Of a DNA stretch of 6,400 nt, positions 1 to 5,221 are shown one piece after another. The notes under the pieces were generated by a model that did not search any database, was not told where the DNA came from, and saw only the letters and a program-made list of their open reading frames with translations. The stretch's first letter is position 1; each line of letters opens with the position of its first letter. Both the position numbers and the translations under genes were made by a program. Source of the DNA: Bacillota bacterium (GTDB lineage Bacteria > Bacillota > Clostridia > Oscillospirales > Ruminococcaceae); the NCBI GenBank assembly GCA_023394255.1, contig JAEXAZ010000026.1, forward strand, positions 1 through 6,400, written 5' to 3'.

Positions 1-367
1 GGCTCTCACAGTTCAGCAGAATCCCTTCCGCCAGCCTTTGCCGCAATTCATCATTCTGGATATCCAGTCCGATATGTAGCTTCGCTTGCTCTACCGCCCT
101 CATCCGCTGCGTCTCTGGCCAGTCCTCAATAGCGGCCAACTGTTCCATTTTGCTCTCTGCCGGTCGCCCGTCTCCTCCAGAATGCGGCATGAACGACCGA
201 ATGCTTGGCTTATCCTTTGTGGCTTTTGTATCCGTGAAGTTGCAGGCCGTACCGTCTATAATCTCCCGTCGCGCCTCATGGTACGCTTTCACCCGGCGCT
301 CGTAACCACGAACTATCCAAAGGCATTCCTGCCGAACGTCATACGGTAAAACTGGTTTTCTGCTCAA
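1..367 (-). CDS. ArpU/sigma-like phage transcription regulator, 5' part (runs off left edge)
   Basis: An open frame of 122 codons without a stop runs from a TTG start to the left edge; the C-terminus lies outside the window. The TTG is chosen because GGAGG (375-379) sits 7 nt upstream and because it overlaps the stop of a small upstream ORF in a TTGA junction. The visible protein begins MSRKPVLPYDVRQECLWIVR and has a basic helical stretch (GYERRVKAYHEARREI, about residues 21-36), a polar linker, then a helical segment containing QRMRAVEQAKLHIGLDI. This pattern resembles small clostridial-phage proteins annotated as ArpU, RinA or sigma-like late regulators, whose helix-turn-helix comes in the missing C-terminal part. 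The position at the downstream end of the early block, where such regulators usually precede the packaging genes, fits. The family call is from memory of the pattern, not a search; the reading frame itself is secure. Confidence 0.6.
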   Translation of the reverse strand, partial: MSRKPVLPYDVRQECLWIVRGYERRVKAYHEARREIIDGTACNFTDTKATKDKPSIRSFMPHSGGDGRPAESKMEQLAAIEDWPETQRMRAVEQAKLHIGLDIQNDELRQRLAEGILLNCES

Positions 368-441
368 TCGTGCACCTCCTGCGTCTTCTCGCATATACTA
401 TAACGTGCGGCAATCAGCATAGCCGCAGCTCCATAATCCAT
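364..441 (-). CDS. possible 25-aa small ORF coupled to the regulator
   Basis: A 25-codon frame (MDYGAAAMLIAARYSICEKT followed by QEVHD) ends in a TGA that overlaps the TTG start of the next gene as TTGA. The same NTGA junction occurs at two other gene borders in this operon. A GGAG (452-455) lies 10 nt before the ATG. The same frame is open further upstream to a much stronger AGGAGG (471-476), but only an ATA codon is correctly spaced there, separated from the rest by a run of seven T. The ORF is too short for family recognition. It may be a real small protein or a leader ORF whose translation delivers ribosomes to the weak TTG start. No function is proposed. Confidence 0.4.
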   Translation of the reverse strand: MDYGAAAMLIAARYSICEKTQEVHD

Positions 442-470
442 GGGTTCTAGTCTCCAAAAAAATATGCAGA

Positions 471-476
471 CCTCCT
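471..476 (-). promoter_or_regulatory. strong AGGAGG ribosome binding site without an obvious start codon
   Basis: On the minus strand an AGGAGG lies within a purine-rich stretch, as good as any Shine-Dalgarno in the window. The only codon about 5 nt downstream is ATA (463-465), followed by a T7 run; ATG appears 29 nt further on (441). Either the site feeds the small ORF from a non-canonical start, or a start codon has been lost by mutation, or the match is fortuitous. Confidence 0.35.
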
Positions 477-487
477 CTTTCCTTTTG

Positions 488-515
488 GCAGCCTCAGAAA
501 TGGGGCTGCTTTTTT
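488..515 (+). terminator. hairpin with T tract, terminator-like on the plus strand
   Basis: GCAGCC (488-493) pairs with GGCTGC (504-509) across a 10-nt loop and is followed at once by six T (510-515), the form of an intrinsic terminator for plus-strand transcription. On the minus strand the hairpin starts just after the stop codon of the Lar-like gene, but the sequence after it is A/G rich with no T run, so it is not a classical terminator for the operon. No plus-strand gene is seen to its left. It may stop antisense transcription, or serve as an mRNA 3'-end or processing hairpin for the minus-strand operon. Confidence 0.45.
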
Positions 516-939
516 ATGAACGTTCCGGCGGCTCCGGTTTGGTGCGGTAGGCGAGCCACGTTTTGCCGTAGTCTTTCGGGTAATGGCTGATATTCGCTTC
601 ATCGGGGCATCTGGCGATATACTTTGCTGCGTTACGCCAAGGCACCGTCCACCCTCCGTAAAGCCGCCCAACAATATACACCGGCTCCCCGTCCATCCCC
701 CGCAGCTCGTCGAGGGTAAGGGGAGCGTTGTCGGGCTGGGCGCGGCGGTTCCAGGCGGCTTCGGCAGATTCGATAGCCCATGCTTTTTTCAACGCCCAGC
801 GTGTTATTGAGCAACCGCAGTCACGGCACTTGATTGTCACGCGGTATCCGCTATCTCCCGATGGGATTCCGACTTCTGGGATTGCTCTCTTAAACGGGTT
901 ATCCGCGTCGCAGCACGGGCACGGCTTCAATTCACTCAT
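514..939 (-). CDS. Lar-like zinc-ribbon protein with C-terminal extension
   Basis: The 141-aa protein starts MSELKPCPCC and has a second Cys cluster, KCRDCGC (37-43), giving a CxxC pair at C7/C10 and another at C38/C41, as expected for a small zinc ribbon. It is followed by the helix ending AAWNRRA (61-67), typical of the restriction alleviation protein Lar family, which in some phages counters host type I restriction. Residues about 73-141 (LTLDELRGMDGEPVYIVGRL, ending near WLAYRTKPEPPERS) form an additional domain seen in many Firmicute phage small proteins and of unknown role. The start is chosen because GGAGG (946-950) is 6 nt upstream; it overlaps the previous stop by 8 nt. The fold call is fairly sure. 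An anti-restriction role is inferred from the family name and is weak, since many Lar-like ribbons have no tested function. Confidence 0.75.
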   Translation of the reverse strand: MSELKPCPCCDADNPFKRAIPEVGIPSGDSGYRVTIKCRDCGCSITRWALKKAWAIESAEAAWNRRAQPDNAPLTLDELRGMDGEPVYIVGRLYGGWTVPWRNAAKYIARCPDEANISHYPKDYGKTWLAYRTKPEPPERS

Positions 940-1312
940 TGGGGGCCTCCTTTGCAAGTGCTGACATATCGTATCCTGACCGAATAAAACGCAGTGTTTT
1001 TTCGTGGTTGCATCGGTTGCCAAGGTACGTATAAATTTCTGTCATATCTTCCTGCGAAAAGTCAGTACCGAGGAAAGCGTTGATACCGTTCAGGTGGTAC
1101 TTTTGCGATACCCGCGATACGCTCTTGCTTGCCTCCCGTGACAGCCATTCAAGCACCTTCGCATTGAGCTCTTCTTCTGTCTCAATGCCCTCCAAAGCGA
1201 AATAGCTGTTTCTGGCGGGGTATATGATGATTTCAAACAGGCTGTTCACAAAGAATTTCGGGAAGGCCGCCCGTAGCCGCTCTCTGATTTCTCGCCGCTC
1301 AAATACGTTCAT
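932..1312 (-). CDS. phage protein of unknown function, 126 aa
   Basis: The 126-aa protein starts MNVFERREIRERLRAAFPKF. The ATG at 1312 forms an ATGA overlap with the stop of the preceding gene. Its own Shine-Dalgarno is weak (GGAAG close to the start), so translation probably depends on coupling. A basic N-terminal helix (1-20) is followed by a hydrophobic stretch (FFVNSLFEIIIYPARN, 20-35) too short and polar-flanked for a confident membrane segment, then an acidic helix (43-62) and a C-terminal block with HLNGINAFLGTDFSQEDM (73-90) and EIYTYLGNRCNHE. No catalytic motif or signal peptide is visible. The C-terminal block has the look of a recurrent clostridial-phage hypothetical protein, but I cannot name a family. 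Confidence 0.72.
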   Translation of the reverse strand: MNVFERREIRERLRAAFPKFFVNSLFEIIIYPARNSYFALEGIETEEELNAKVLEWLSREASKSVSRVSQKYHLNGINAFLGTDFSQEDMTEIYTYLGNRCNHEKTLRFIRSGYDMSALAKEAPNE

Positions 1313-1722
1313 TCTTCCGTCCCTTCCCCGGCCTCCTGAGGGCCGCGCCATTTTGGTGTGCACATTGGAGAATTTGTGCAATCACCATCAGCACAAAAAT
1401 GACAAGACCCCTTCTCGCAAATCCTCATCATTTTTTCTATATCCTCCACCGCCGCATCCAGTTCCGCTTGCAGGCGATTTTTCTCCGCAAACTCTGAAAA
1501 ATAGCAGTCATGATTATACTGCACTTGCTCTTTCAGCCGCTTAATTTCCGCGTCTTTTTCGGCGCTTTCGGCGGTCAGGCGTTCCAACGCGTCGGCGGCT
1601 TCATTGTCCAAATCGCTGCAATGATCTCTGTACGGGCAGAAATTGCAACTCCCCGTATTTACCGTGTCATTGACAACGGCATCGCAATACCGCAGCGCCG
1701 CAATCAGCTTTTCATTTTCCAT
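1309..1722 (-). CDS. Cys-rich coiled-coil phage protein, 137 aa, unknown function
   Basis: The second of two nearby ATGs is chosen (MENEKLIAALRYCDAVVNDT): GGAGG (1730-1734) is 7 nt upstream of it but only 1 nt from the first ATG (1728). Residues about 38-97 are rich in Ala, Glu, Lys and Leu and predict a coiled coil. Flanking it are two similar cysteine clusters, GSCNFCPYRDHC (24-35) and GSCHFCADGDC (105-115) plus C121. Each is CxxC with further Cys close by, suggesting paired metal sites at the two ends of a helical rod. It overlaps the preceding gene by 11 nt and the following gene as ATGA. I recognise no named family; a structural or DNA/RNA-binding accessory role is only a guess. Confidence 0.72.
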   Translation of the reverse strand: MENEKLIAALRYCDAVVNDTVNTGSCNFCPYRDHCSDLDNEAADALERLTAESAEKDAEIKRLKEQVQYNHDCYFSEFAEKNRLQAELDAAVEDIEKMMRICEKGSCHFCADGDCTNSPMCTPKWRGPQEAGEGTEE

Positions 1723-2086
1723 CGTCATACCTCCACCGGTAACCGCCGGCTGTTTGCGCCTTTCCGTTTATGGCGTTGTAGATTAGGCTAGTTGCCACAT
1801 GAAGTTGCTTAGATGCAATTGGAACCGATTCGTATGTAGTCTCTTCCCCGTTGTCCCCAATTGAAACAACACGGCGCGCCTTTCTGCCTCCGCCTGTTTT
1901 GTCTCTGATCGGGGGTTCTTTTTCGACCGGCGGAACACGCCTACTCCACTGCGCCCTTCTCATACCCCTAACCACAACAGGCCATGATTTATGCACCCAT
2001 TTTTTGAATTCCAGACATCCGAACCCTGCGCATGGCGTTTTTCTTCTTTTGCACCCAACGCAGGGTGATTTATTGATTTTTATCAT
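1712..2086 (-). CDS. Cys-cluster protein with C-terminal NUMOD1-like DNA-binding module
   Basis: The 124-aa protein begins MIKINKSPCVGCKRRKTPCA. Cys 9, 12, 19 and 24 form a compact cluster that could bind zinc. A basic, proline-rich linker (about 40-70, including GGGRKARR) leads to residues 71-120, which read like the NUMOD1 module of homing endonucleases: a short strand (VVSIGDNGEE), YESVPIASKQL, a helix around SLIYNAINGK, and the closing GGYRWRY. No HNH or GIY-YIG nuclease motif is present, so this is a DNA-binding module without its nuclease, either a remnant or a co-opted regulator. The start is supported by GGAGG (2093-2097), 6 nt upstream, and overlaps the previous stop by 17 nt. The last codons encode the ribosome binding site of the next gene. 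Confidence 0.72.
   Translation of the reverse strand: MIKINKSPCVGCKRRKTPCAGFGCLEFKKWVHKSWPVVVRGMRRAQWSRRVPPVEKEPPIRDKTGGGRKARRVVSIGDNGEETTYESVPIASKQLHVATSLIYNAINGKAQTAGGYRWRYDDGK
1730..1734 (-). promoter_or_regulatory. Shine-Dalgarno embedded in the NUMOD1-like C-terminus (for the 137-aa gene)
   Basis: GGAGG is formed by the codons TGG AGG of the terminal WRY motif of the 124-aa protein. It lies 7 nt before ATG 1722 and so decides that start over ATG 1728. The same arrangement recurs at 2446-2450. Confidence 0.75.
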
Positions 2087-2435
2087 CCATGCCCTCCTTA
2101 ACCATCCCATCCAGAACCCGCACCAACTGCAAGGCATTCTCCGGCGTCGGGTCTTTCCGCACAGCGGCTTTTGCCGATTCCGTCAGCCGGTTTACCTCGG
2201 ACTGGTGAAATGCAAGATTGTCCTGAAAAATTGCTTGTTTTGTCGCGTCGTCTAGCGCTTTCAGAATTTTTTTCTTCTCTACCGCCGCAGAATCGCGGTC
2301 AAGCACTTTATCCCGGAAGGACTTGTACAGGCATCGCAGCGCCTGAAACGCCGCCTGATCGTAGATGCACAGATCGTCCGGCATCGGGTCACCGCGCATG
2401 GCAGCCTTTTCATACGGCAACGCAAATTCAGCCAT
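2070..2435 (-). CDS. helical phage protein of unknown function, 121 aa
   Basis: The protein starts MAEFALPYEKAAMRGDPMPD, selected because GGAGG (2446-2450) lies 10 nt upstream; a closer in-frame ATG is only 1 nt from the Shine-Dalgarno. The N-terminus is Pro/Asp rich. Residues about 26-95 look entirely alpha-helical with charged heptads (DQAAFQALRCLYKSFRDKVL, then DRDSAAVEKKKILKALDD). The segment from YDQAAF to EKKKIL resembles short proteins found in many Firmicute prophage early regions with no assigned role. There are no Cys clusters, membrane segments or catalytic motifs. It overlaps the HNH gene by 8 nt and the following gene by 17 nt. Confidence 0.75.
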   Translation of the reverse strand: MAEFALPYEKAAMRGDPMPDDLCIYDQAAFQALRCLYKSFRDKVLDRDSAAVEKKKILKALDDATKQAIFQDNLAFHQSEVNRLTESAKAAVRKDPTPENALQLVRVLDGMVKEGMDDKNQ

Positions 2436-2952
2436 TTTCCGCATACCTCCACTCATATCCGTCACAAAAGCGAACCGCTCCGCGGCAACATTTTCTAATG
2501 CTCGATGCAGAATGCAATCCGCAGGATTTCGCCGCAGCCACAGCCCCCAAAAAGCTTCCAACAACATTTCCTGACTTTGGATCTAATTTTTCTATTGTTT
2601 TTTTCTTGGAATCCGAGATTCTAACATTTCTCGTCCCAAAGGACTTGTTTTTAGAAGGACTTATCCACTCTAAATTATCAACATGATTATTAGAGACGTT
2701 TTCATCTTTGTGGTTGACCTCCAGAAGCAGCGTGGGATTTGGATTTTGAATAAATGCCATAGCCACAAGCCTGTGAACTCGAAATTGCTTTTTTCTGTTC
2801 TGCCTACATAATTTGACATAGGCATATCCTCCGGTGAGAATTTCCTGATACAGGATTCGTTCCTTCCCATACTTTAGACTTTTCACTTTTCCATACGAAC
2901 TAACTTCGTAATCCCCCTCGTATCCGGGAATGGGCTTCCATATTTCATTCAT
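2428..2952 (-). CDS. NUMOD4-HNH-NUMOD1 homing-type endonuclease
   Basis: The 174-aa protein has three parts. NUMOD4 is at about 1-45 (EIWKPIPGYEGDYEVSSYGK, 3-22). The HNH_3 core is at about 58-102, with RVHRLVAMAF, then VNHKDEN (79-85), NNHVDNLEW (88-96) and the following KNKSFGT. A NUMOD1 DNA-binding tail at about 118-170 ends GYEWRY. The H-N-H pattern (H60, N80-H81, N93) is intact, so the enzyme should be an active free-standing nuclease of the kind encoded between phage genes. The start MNEIWKP is supported by GGAGG (2962-2966) 9 nt upstream and overlaps the VRR-NUC stop by 8 nt. The stretch about 2580-2900 is visibly more AT rich than its neighbours, consistent with separate acquisition. 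Unlike an intron-borne copy, it interrupts nothing visible. Confidence 0.9.
   Translation of the reverse strand: MNEIWKPIPGYEGDYEVSSYGKVKSLKYGKERILYQEILTGGYAYVKLCRQNRKKQFRVHRLVAMAFIQNPNPTLLLEVNHKDENVSNNHVDNLEWISPSKNKSFGTRNVRISDSKKKTIEKLDPKSGNVVGSFLGAVAAAKSCGLHSASSIRKCCRGAVRFCDGYEWRYAENG
2446..2450 (-). promoter_or_regulatory. Shine-Dalgarno embedded in the HNH NUMOD1 C-terminus (for the 121-aa gene)
   Basis: GGAGG is formed by the codons TGG AGG in the terminal GYEWRY motif of the HNH endonuclease and lies 10 nt before ATG 2435. The surrounding GTGGAGGTATG is identical to that at 1726-1736. Confidence 0.7.
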
Positions 2953-3325
2953 CTTTATTGCCCTCCGAAAGCGATAGATACCATTCCAAAACTGAAACCG
3001 CCGACTCCCAGCCATGGCAGCATTCCCAGAAGTTTCCCTGAGCGGTTAGGCATTCTCCCCACCAGCGCTGTTCTTCAGAAAGACGTCCTGATTCAGTTTT
3101 GAGTTCGATATACAGAGAGTGGAACCGCCCGCGTGGAATTGGTAGGCACAGGTCAGGAACACCCTTCTTGACGCCCTGTCGTTTATCTATGGCAATCTGC
3201 TTCGCATCGGCAATCGTTTCATTTTTGATATGGAACAGCAGTGCCAGCTCCGGCCACTGGCTGCGGATGGACGGCTGCTGCGACCATTTGATTACTGCGG
3301 CTTGGTGCTGGGCTTCACTCGCCAT
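2945..3325 (-). CDS. VRR-NUC (PD-(D/E)XK) nuclease
   Basis: The 126-aa protein starts MASEAQHQAAVIKWSQQ. It shows the stand-alone phage VRR-NUC pattern: E4 and Q8 in the first helix, HIKNE (32-36), KKGVPDLCLP (53-62, with the metal-binding Asp 58), IELKT (73-77, the E-x-K of the active site, E74 and K76), then SEEQRWW and a Gly/Trp-containing C-terminal helix. Members of this family act as structure-specific or Holliday-junction-type nucleases in replication and recombination, often beside an SF2 helicase, as here. The start is chosen because GGAGG (3335-3339) is 9 nt upstream; the frame is open further upstream, but that extension overlaps the small 49-aa gene. It overlaps that gene by 11 nt. 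All catalytic residues are present. Confidence 0.9.
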   Translation of the reverse strand: MASEAQHQAAVIKWSQQPSIRSQWPELALLFHIKNETIADAKQIAIDKRQGVKKGVPDLCLPIPRGRFHSLYIELKTESGRLSEEQRWWGECLTAQGNFWECCHGWESAVSVLEWYLSLSEGNKDE

Positions 3326-3464
3326 CTCTAACCACCTCCACAAACGATGTTGGCGCTTTGTCCCCGGGCTTTTTCTCGCGACCCTGACGGACGGTATATC
3401 CATTTCTGGCAAGGATCACAATGACTGCATCGCGGTCATCGGGTTTTGAAATCTTCAGCTTCAC
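3315..3464 (-). CDS. small 49-aa protein with GTG start, unknown function
   Basis: The gene lies between the helicase and the VRR-NUC and begins with GTG. The protein reads MKLKISKPDDRDAVIVILAR, then NGYTVRQGREKKPGDKAP and a strand-like TSFVEVVRDGE. The frame is supported by GGAGG (3474-3478), 9 nt upstream, by a GTGA overlap with the helicase stop, and by an 11-nt overlap into the VRR-NUC start, so it fills the space exactly. The layout (basic N-terminal strand, helix with an ILARNGYTVRQ-like turn, acidic final strand) resembles very small proteins next to helicase/nuclease genes in other Firmicute phages. It may be an accessory factor to the helicase or nuclease; that is inference from position alone. 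Confidence 0.75.
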   Translation of the reverse strand: MKLKISKPDDRDAVIVILARNGYTVRQGREKKPGDKAPTSFVEVVRDGE

Positions 3465-4972
3465 GATGCTTTTCCTCCGTTCATAATCCGGTTCAGAATC
3501 TGACTGGCCTGCATCTTTGTGAGGCCGGTGGCGTCAAATCCTTTGCAGCGGTGCTGAATAATCTTCATCTGCTTGTCCGATGCCGGACGTTTTCCCCAGG
3601 AACGGACAGCGTTCAAATCCCAGATATACGCCTGCTGCGGGTAGATGTTTTTCAGCTTGAGATATGCCCGATCAAACGCCTCCTGCATACCGATGCGGCT
3701 TCCATCTGCCATGTTAACCATGCCCAGACTGTCCGGGCACGGGATAGTGAGCTTTTGCCTGTTCAGTAAGGAACAAACCATGGACCCGTCCGGCATCTTA
3801 AACCAGTTGACATCGTGGGTCTGATATTGCTGTTCCTGCGCCCAGAGGTCAACGATCTGAATGTTCTTAATCCAGCTCTCCGGGGTATCGGACGCAGATG
3901 CAATCTTGATCGGCAGTTCAAACAGATCCCCCTCGATCTCATCCTGCTTTCTGGCTGGCACATTCTCCATGTCGATTCCCAGCAGAGAGGGTGCCGTGCA
4001 GAGGCTCTTTCGGCCGGTAATACCAACACAGTCGATCAGCAGCAGCTTTTCCTTCCCGGGGTAGAGCCGTAAACCGCGCCCTACCATCTGCGCATACAGC
4101 GCCTCAGACTGCGTGGGACGTGCCACAATGACCGTCTCGACGCGTGGAATATCCGTTCCCTCGGTAAAGACCATGCAGTTGACAATGCAGGGAATCTTAC
4201 CGGCAGTGAAATCGTCGATGATGGCCTTGCGGTTTTTCGTGTTACCAGTCACCACCACAGCCCCCTGGATTCTGTTGGCGATCTCCTCACACTGGTGCAC
4301 AGACACGGCGAAGATCAGCGTGGCGCCGTGTGCCAAATCTCGATAGGCCTGAGCTATCGCATCTGCGGTCCCCTCCATGGCCTCGTCCAGTTCACCTGGG
4401 GCATAATCACCCTGCCGGGTATGTACAGCGGACAAGTCAAATCCGATATCCACGCGCCGGCAGGTGATATTGCAAAGCCAGCCATTTCGGATTCCCCATT
4501 TCAAATCTCGCTGGAAAATGATTTTGGAAAACACATTATCCAGACGGACCTTATCGCCGCGGTTCGGCGTCGCTGTGAAACCGATCAGCTTTTCAGGCTT
4601 AAAGTAATCAAAGATTGTGCGGTAAGTATTGGCTGCGGCGTGGTGCGCTTCATCGCAGATAATCAGTCCGAACTCAGTCGGATCAAACCGATCCAGCCGG
4701 CGGAACATGGACTGAACCGATGCGCTCACGACTTCTTCGCCGTTGCTGTGAGAGCTGGCACGCTCGACGCCATAGGAGCAGTCAAAGTATTTTCGGGGCT
4801 GCTCCACCAGCTCCTCCCGGTGGCTGAGAATCAACATCCGATTTCCATGCCGCGGGATGTTGGCAAAAGTAACTGTTTTACCAAGACCGGTTGCCATTTG
4901 CTCAAGATACGCGCCGGGCGGCTGCGTCTCAATGGCTTTAATAGCCTCGGTTTGATAATCTCTCAGGTTCAT
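3461..4972 (-). CDS. DEAH-box SF2 helicase, RadD/ResIII-like
   Basis: The 503-aa protein starts MNLRDYQTEAIKAIE, with a Q-like motif (Y6-Q7). The motifs are all present in order: Walker A MATGLGKT (26-33), HREELVEQ (51-58, Ia), DEAH (107-110, II), GFTATP (131-136, III), VFTEGTDIP (268-276, V) and QMVGRGLRLYPGK (295-307, VI with both arginines). This is the RadD/YejH-like branch of ATP-dependent DNA unwinding enzymes common in phages. A C-terminal extension (about 340-503) ends in a phage-typical tail with KRPASDKQMKIIQHRCKG and GLTKMQASQILNRIM, perhaps a DNA- or partner-binding element. The upstream in-frame ATG at 5026 would start inside the repeat array and has no ribosome binding site, while GGAGG (4977-4981) precedes ATG 4972. 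It is likely part of the replication/recombination machinery with the downstream nuclease. Confidence 0.93.
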   Translation of the reverse strand: MNLRDYQTEAIKAIETQPPGAYLEQMATGLGKTVTFANIPRHGNRMLILSHREELVEQPRKYFDCSYGVERASSHSNGEEVVSASVQSMFRRLDRFDPTEFGLIICDEAHHAAANTYRTIFDYFKPEKLIGFTATPNRGDKVRLDNVFSKIIFQRDLKWGIRNGWLCNITCRRVDIGFDLSAVHTRQGDYAPGELDEAMEGTADAIAQAYRDLAHGATLIFAVSVHQCEEIANRIQGAVVVTGNTKNRKAIIDDFTAGKIPCIVNCMVFTEGTDIPRVETVIVARPTQSEALYAQMVGRGLRLYPGKEKLLLIDCVGITGRKSLCTAPSLLGIDMENVPARKQDEIEGDLFELPIKIASASDTPESWIKNIQIVDLWAQEQQYQTHDVNWFKMPDGSMVCSLLNRQKLTIPCPDSLGMVNMADGSRIGMQEAFDRAYLKLKNIYPQQAYIWDLNAVRSWGKRPASDKQMKIIQHRCKGFDATGLTKMQASQILNRIMNGGKAS

Positions 4973-4976
4973 ATTT

Positions 4977-4981
4977 CCTCC
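4977..4981 (-). promoter_or_regulatory. helicase Shine-Dalgarno that fixes the start
   Basis: GGAGG lies 4 nt before ATG 4972, continuing into AAA. It sits just beyond the last heptamer of the array (4989), so the array ends where the translation signal begins. Confidence 0.75.
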
Positions 4982-5001
4982 AAAAAACGTGGAACATGTG
5001 G

Positions 5002-5028
5002 AACGGCGTGGAACACGTTGTTCCACGG
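5002..5028. repeat. 27-bp direct repeat, copy 1, containing a near-perfect palindrome
   Basis: Identical over 27 bp to 5222-5248. Inside it, 5007-5027 is an inverted repeat with 9-bp arms CGTGGAACA and TGTTCCACG around a 3-nt centre (CGT). In an RNA this would form a stable triloop hairpin about 26 nt upstream of the helicase ribosome binding site, but no T run follows it. Confidence 0.9.
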
Positions 5029-5064
5029 TTCAAAGCATTGCGCCACAGTGGTTTTACGTTAGGT

Positions 5065-5080
5065 GTGGAACTGTGGAACA
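5065..5080. repeat. 16-bp inverted repeat, left arm
   Basis: GTGGAACTGTGGAACA, two heptamers separated by one T, is the exact reverse complement of 5163-5178. The arms are separated by 82 bp of mostly AT-rich DNA. Confidence 0.9.
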
Positions 5081-5162
5081 TTTTTTCAAAGTTCCTACGC
5101 GCGAGCACACATATACCATATAAAGCGGATATTTTTTATTTCCTATATAGCGATGTATTTTT

Positions 5163-5178
5163 TGTTCCACAGTTCCAC
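5163..5178. repeat. 16-bp inverted repeat, right arm
   Basis: TGTTCCACAGTTCCAC is the exact reverse complement of 5065-5080 and forms the inner right border of the AT-rich core. Confidence 0.9.
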
Positions 5179-5221
5179 GGTCAGTTTTTCATTCCTTGCA
5201 ACCATTGCGGCTCTAAGAGTA

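Noticed and set aside
86..349. Plus-strand 87-codon frame at the left end
   Set aside because: It is opposite the well-supported TTG-started minus-strand gene and has no ribosome binding site or domain.
3119..3139. GTGGAAC and GTGGAAT inside the VRR-NUC gene
   Set aside because: Two isolated matches within coding sequence, without inverted partners or the array spacing; likely chance.
4973..5026. N-terminal extension of the helicase from ATG 5026
   Set aside because: It would begin inside the repeat palindrome, has no ribosome binding site, and encodes a non-family sequence; ATG 4972 has GGAGG just upstream and begins at the conserved NLRDYQ.
5007..5027. LexA/DinR-type SOS box (GAAC-N4-GTTC)
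   Set aside because: The GAAC and GTTC half-sites in the palindrome are 5 nt apart, not 4, and the repeated unit is GTGGAAC, so a standard Firmicute SOS box is not matched.
5007..5027. Intrinsic terminator after the DUF927 gene
   Set aside because: The hairpin is strong but no T run follows on the minus strand; CCATG/TCC-type sequence and the helicase SD follow instead.
4295..5062. Long plus-strand open frame of 255 codons opposite the helicase
   Set aside because: It lies antisense to a helicase with every SF2 motif intact and shows no recognisable domain; it is a shadow of the helicase codon pattern.
5080..5163. Promoter in the AT-rich core, e.g. TATATG with an upstream TG on the minus strand
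   Set aside because: Only a weak -10-like match with no -35 at a proper distance; AT richness makes chance matches likely on both strands.
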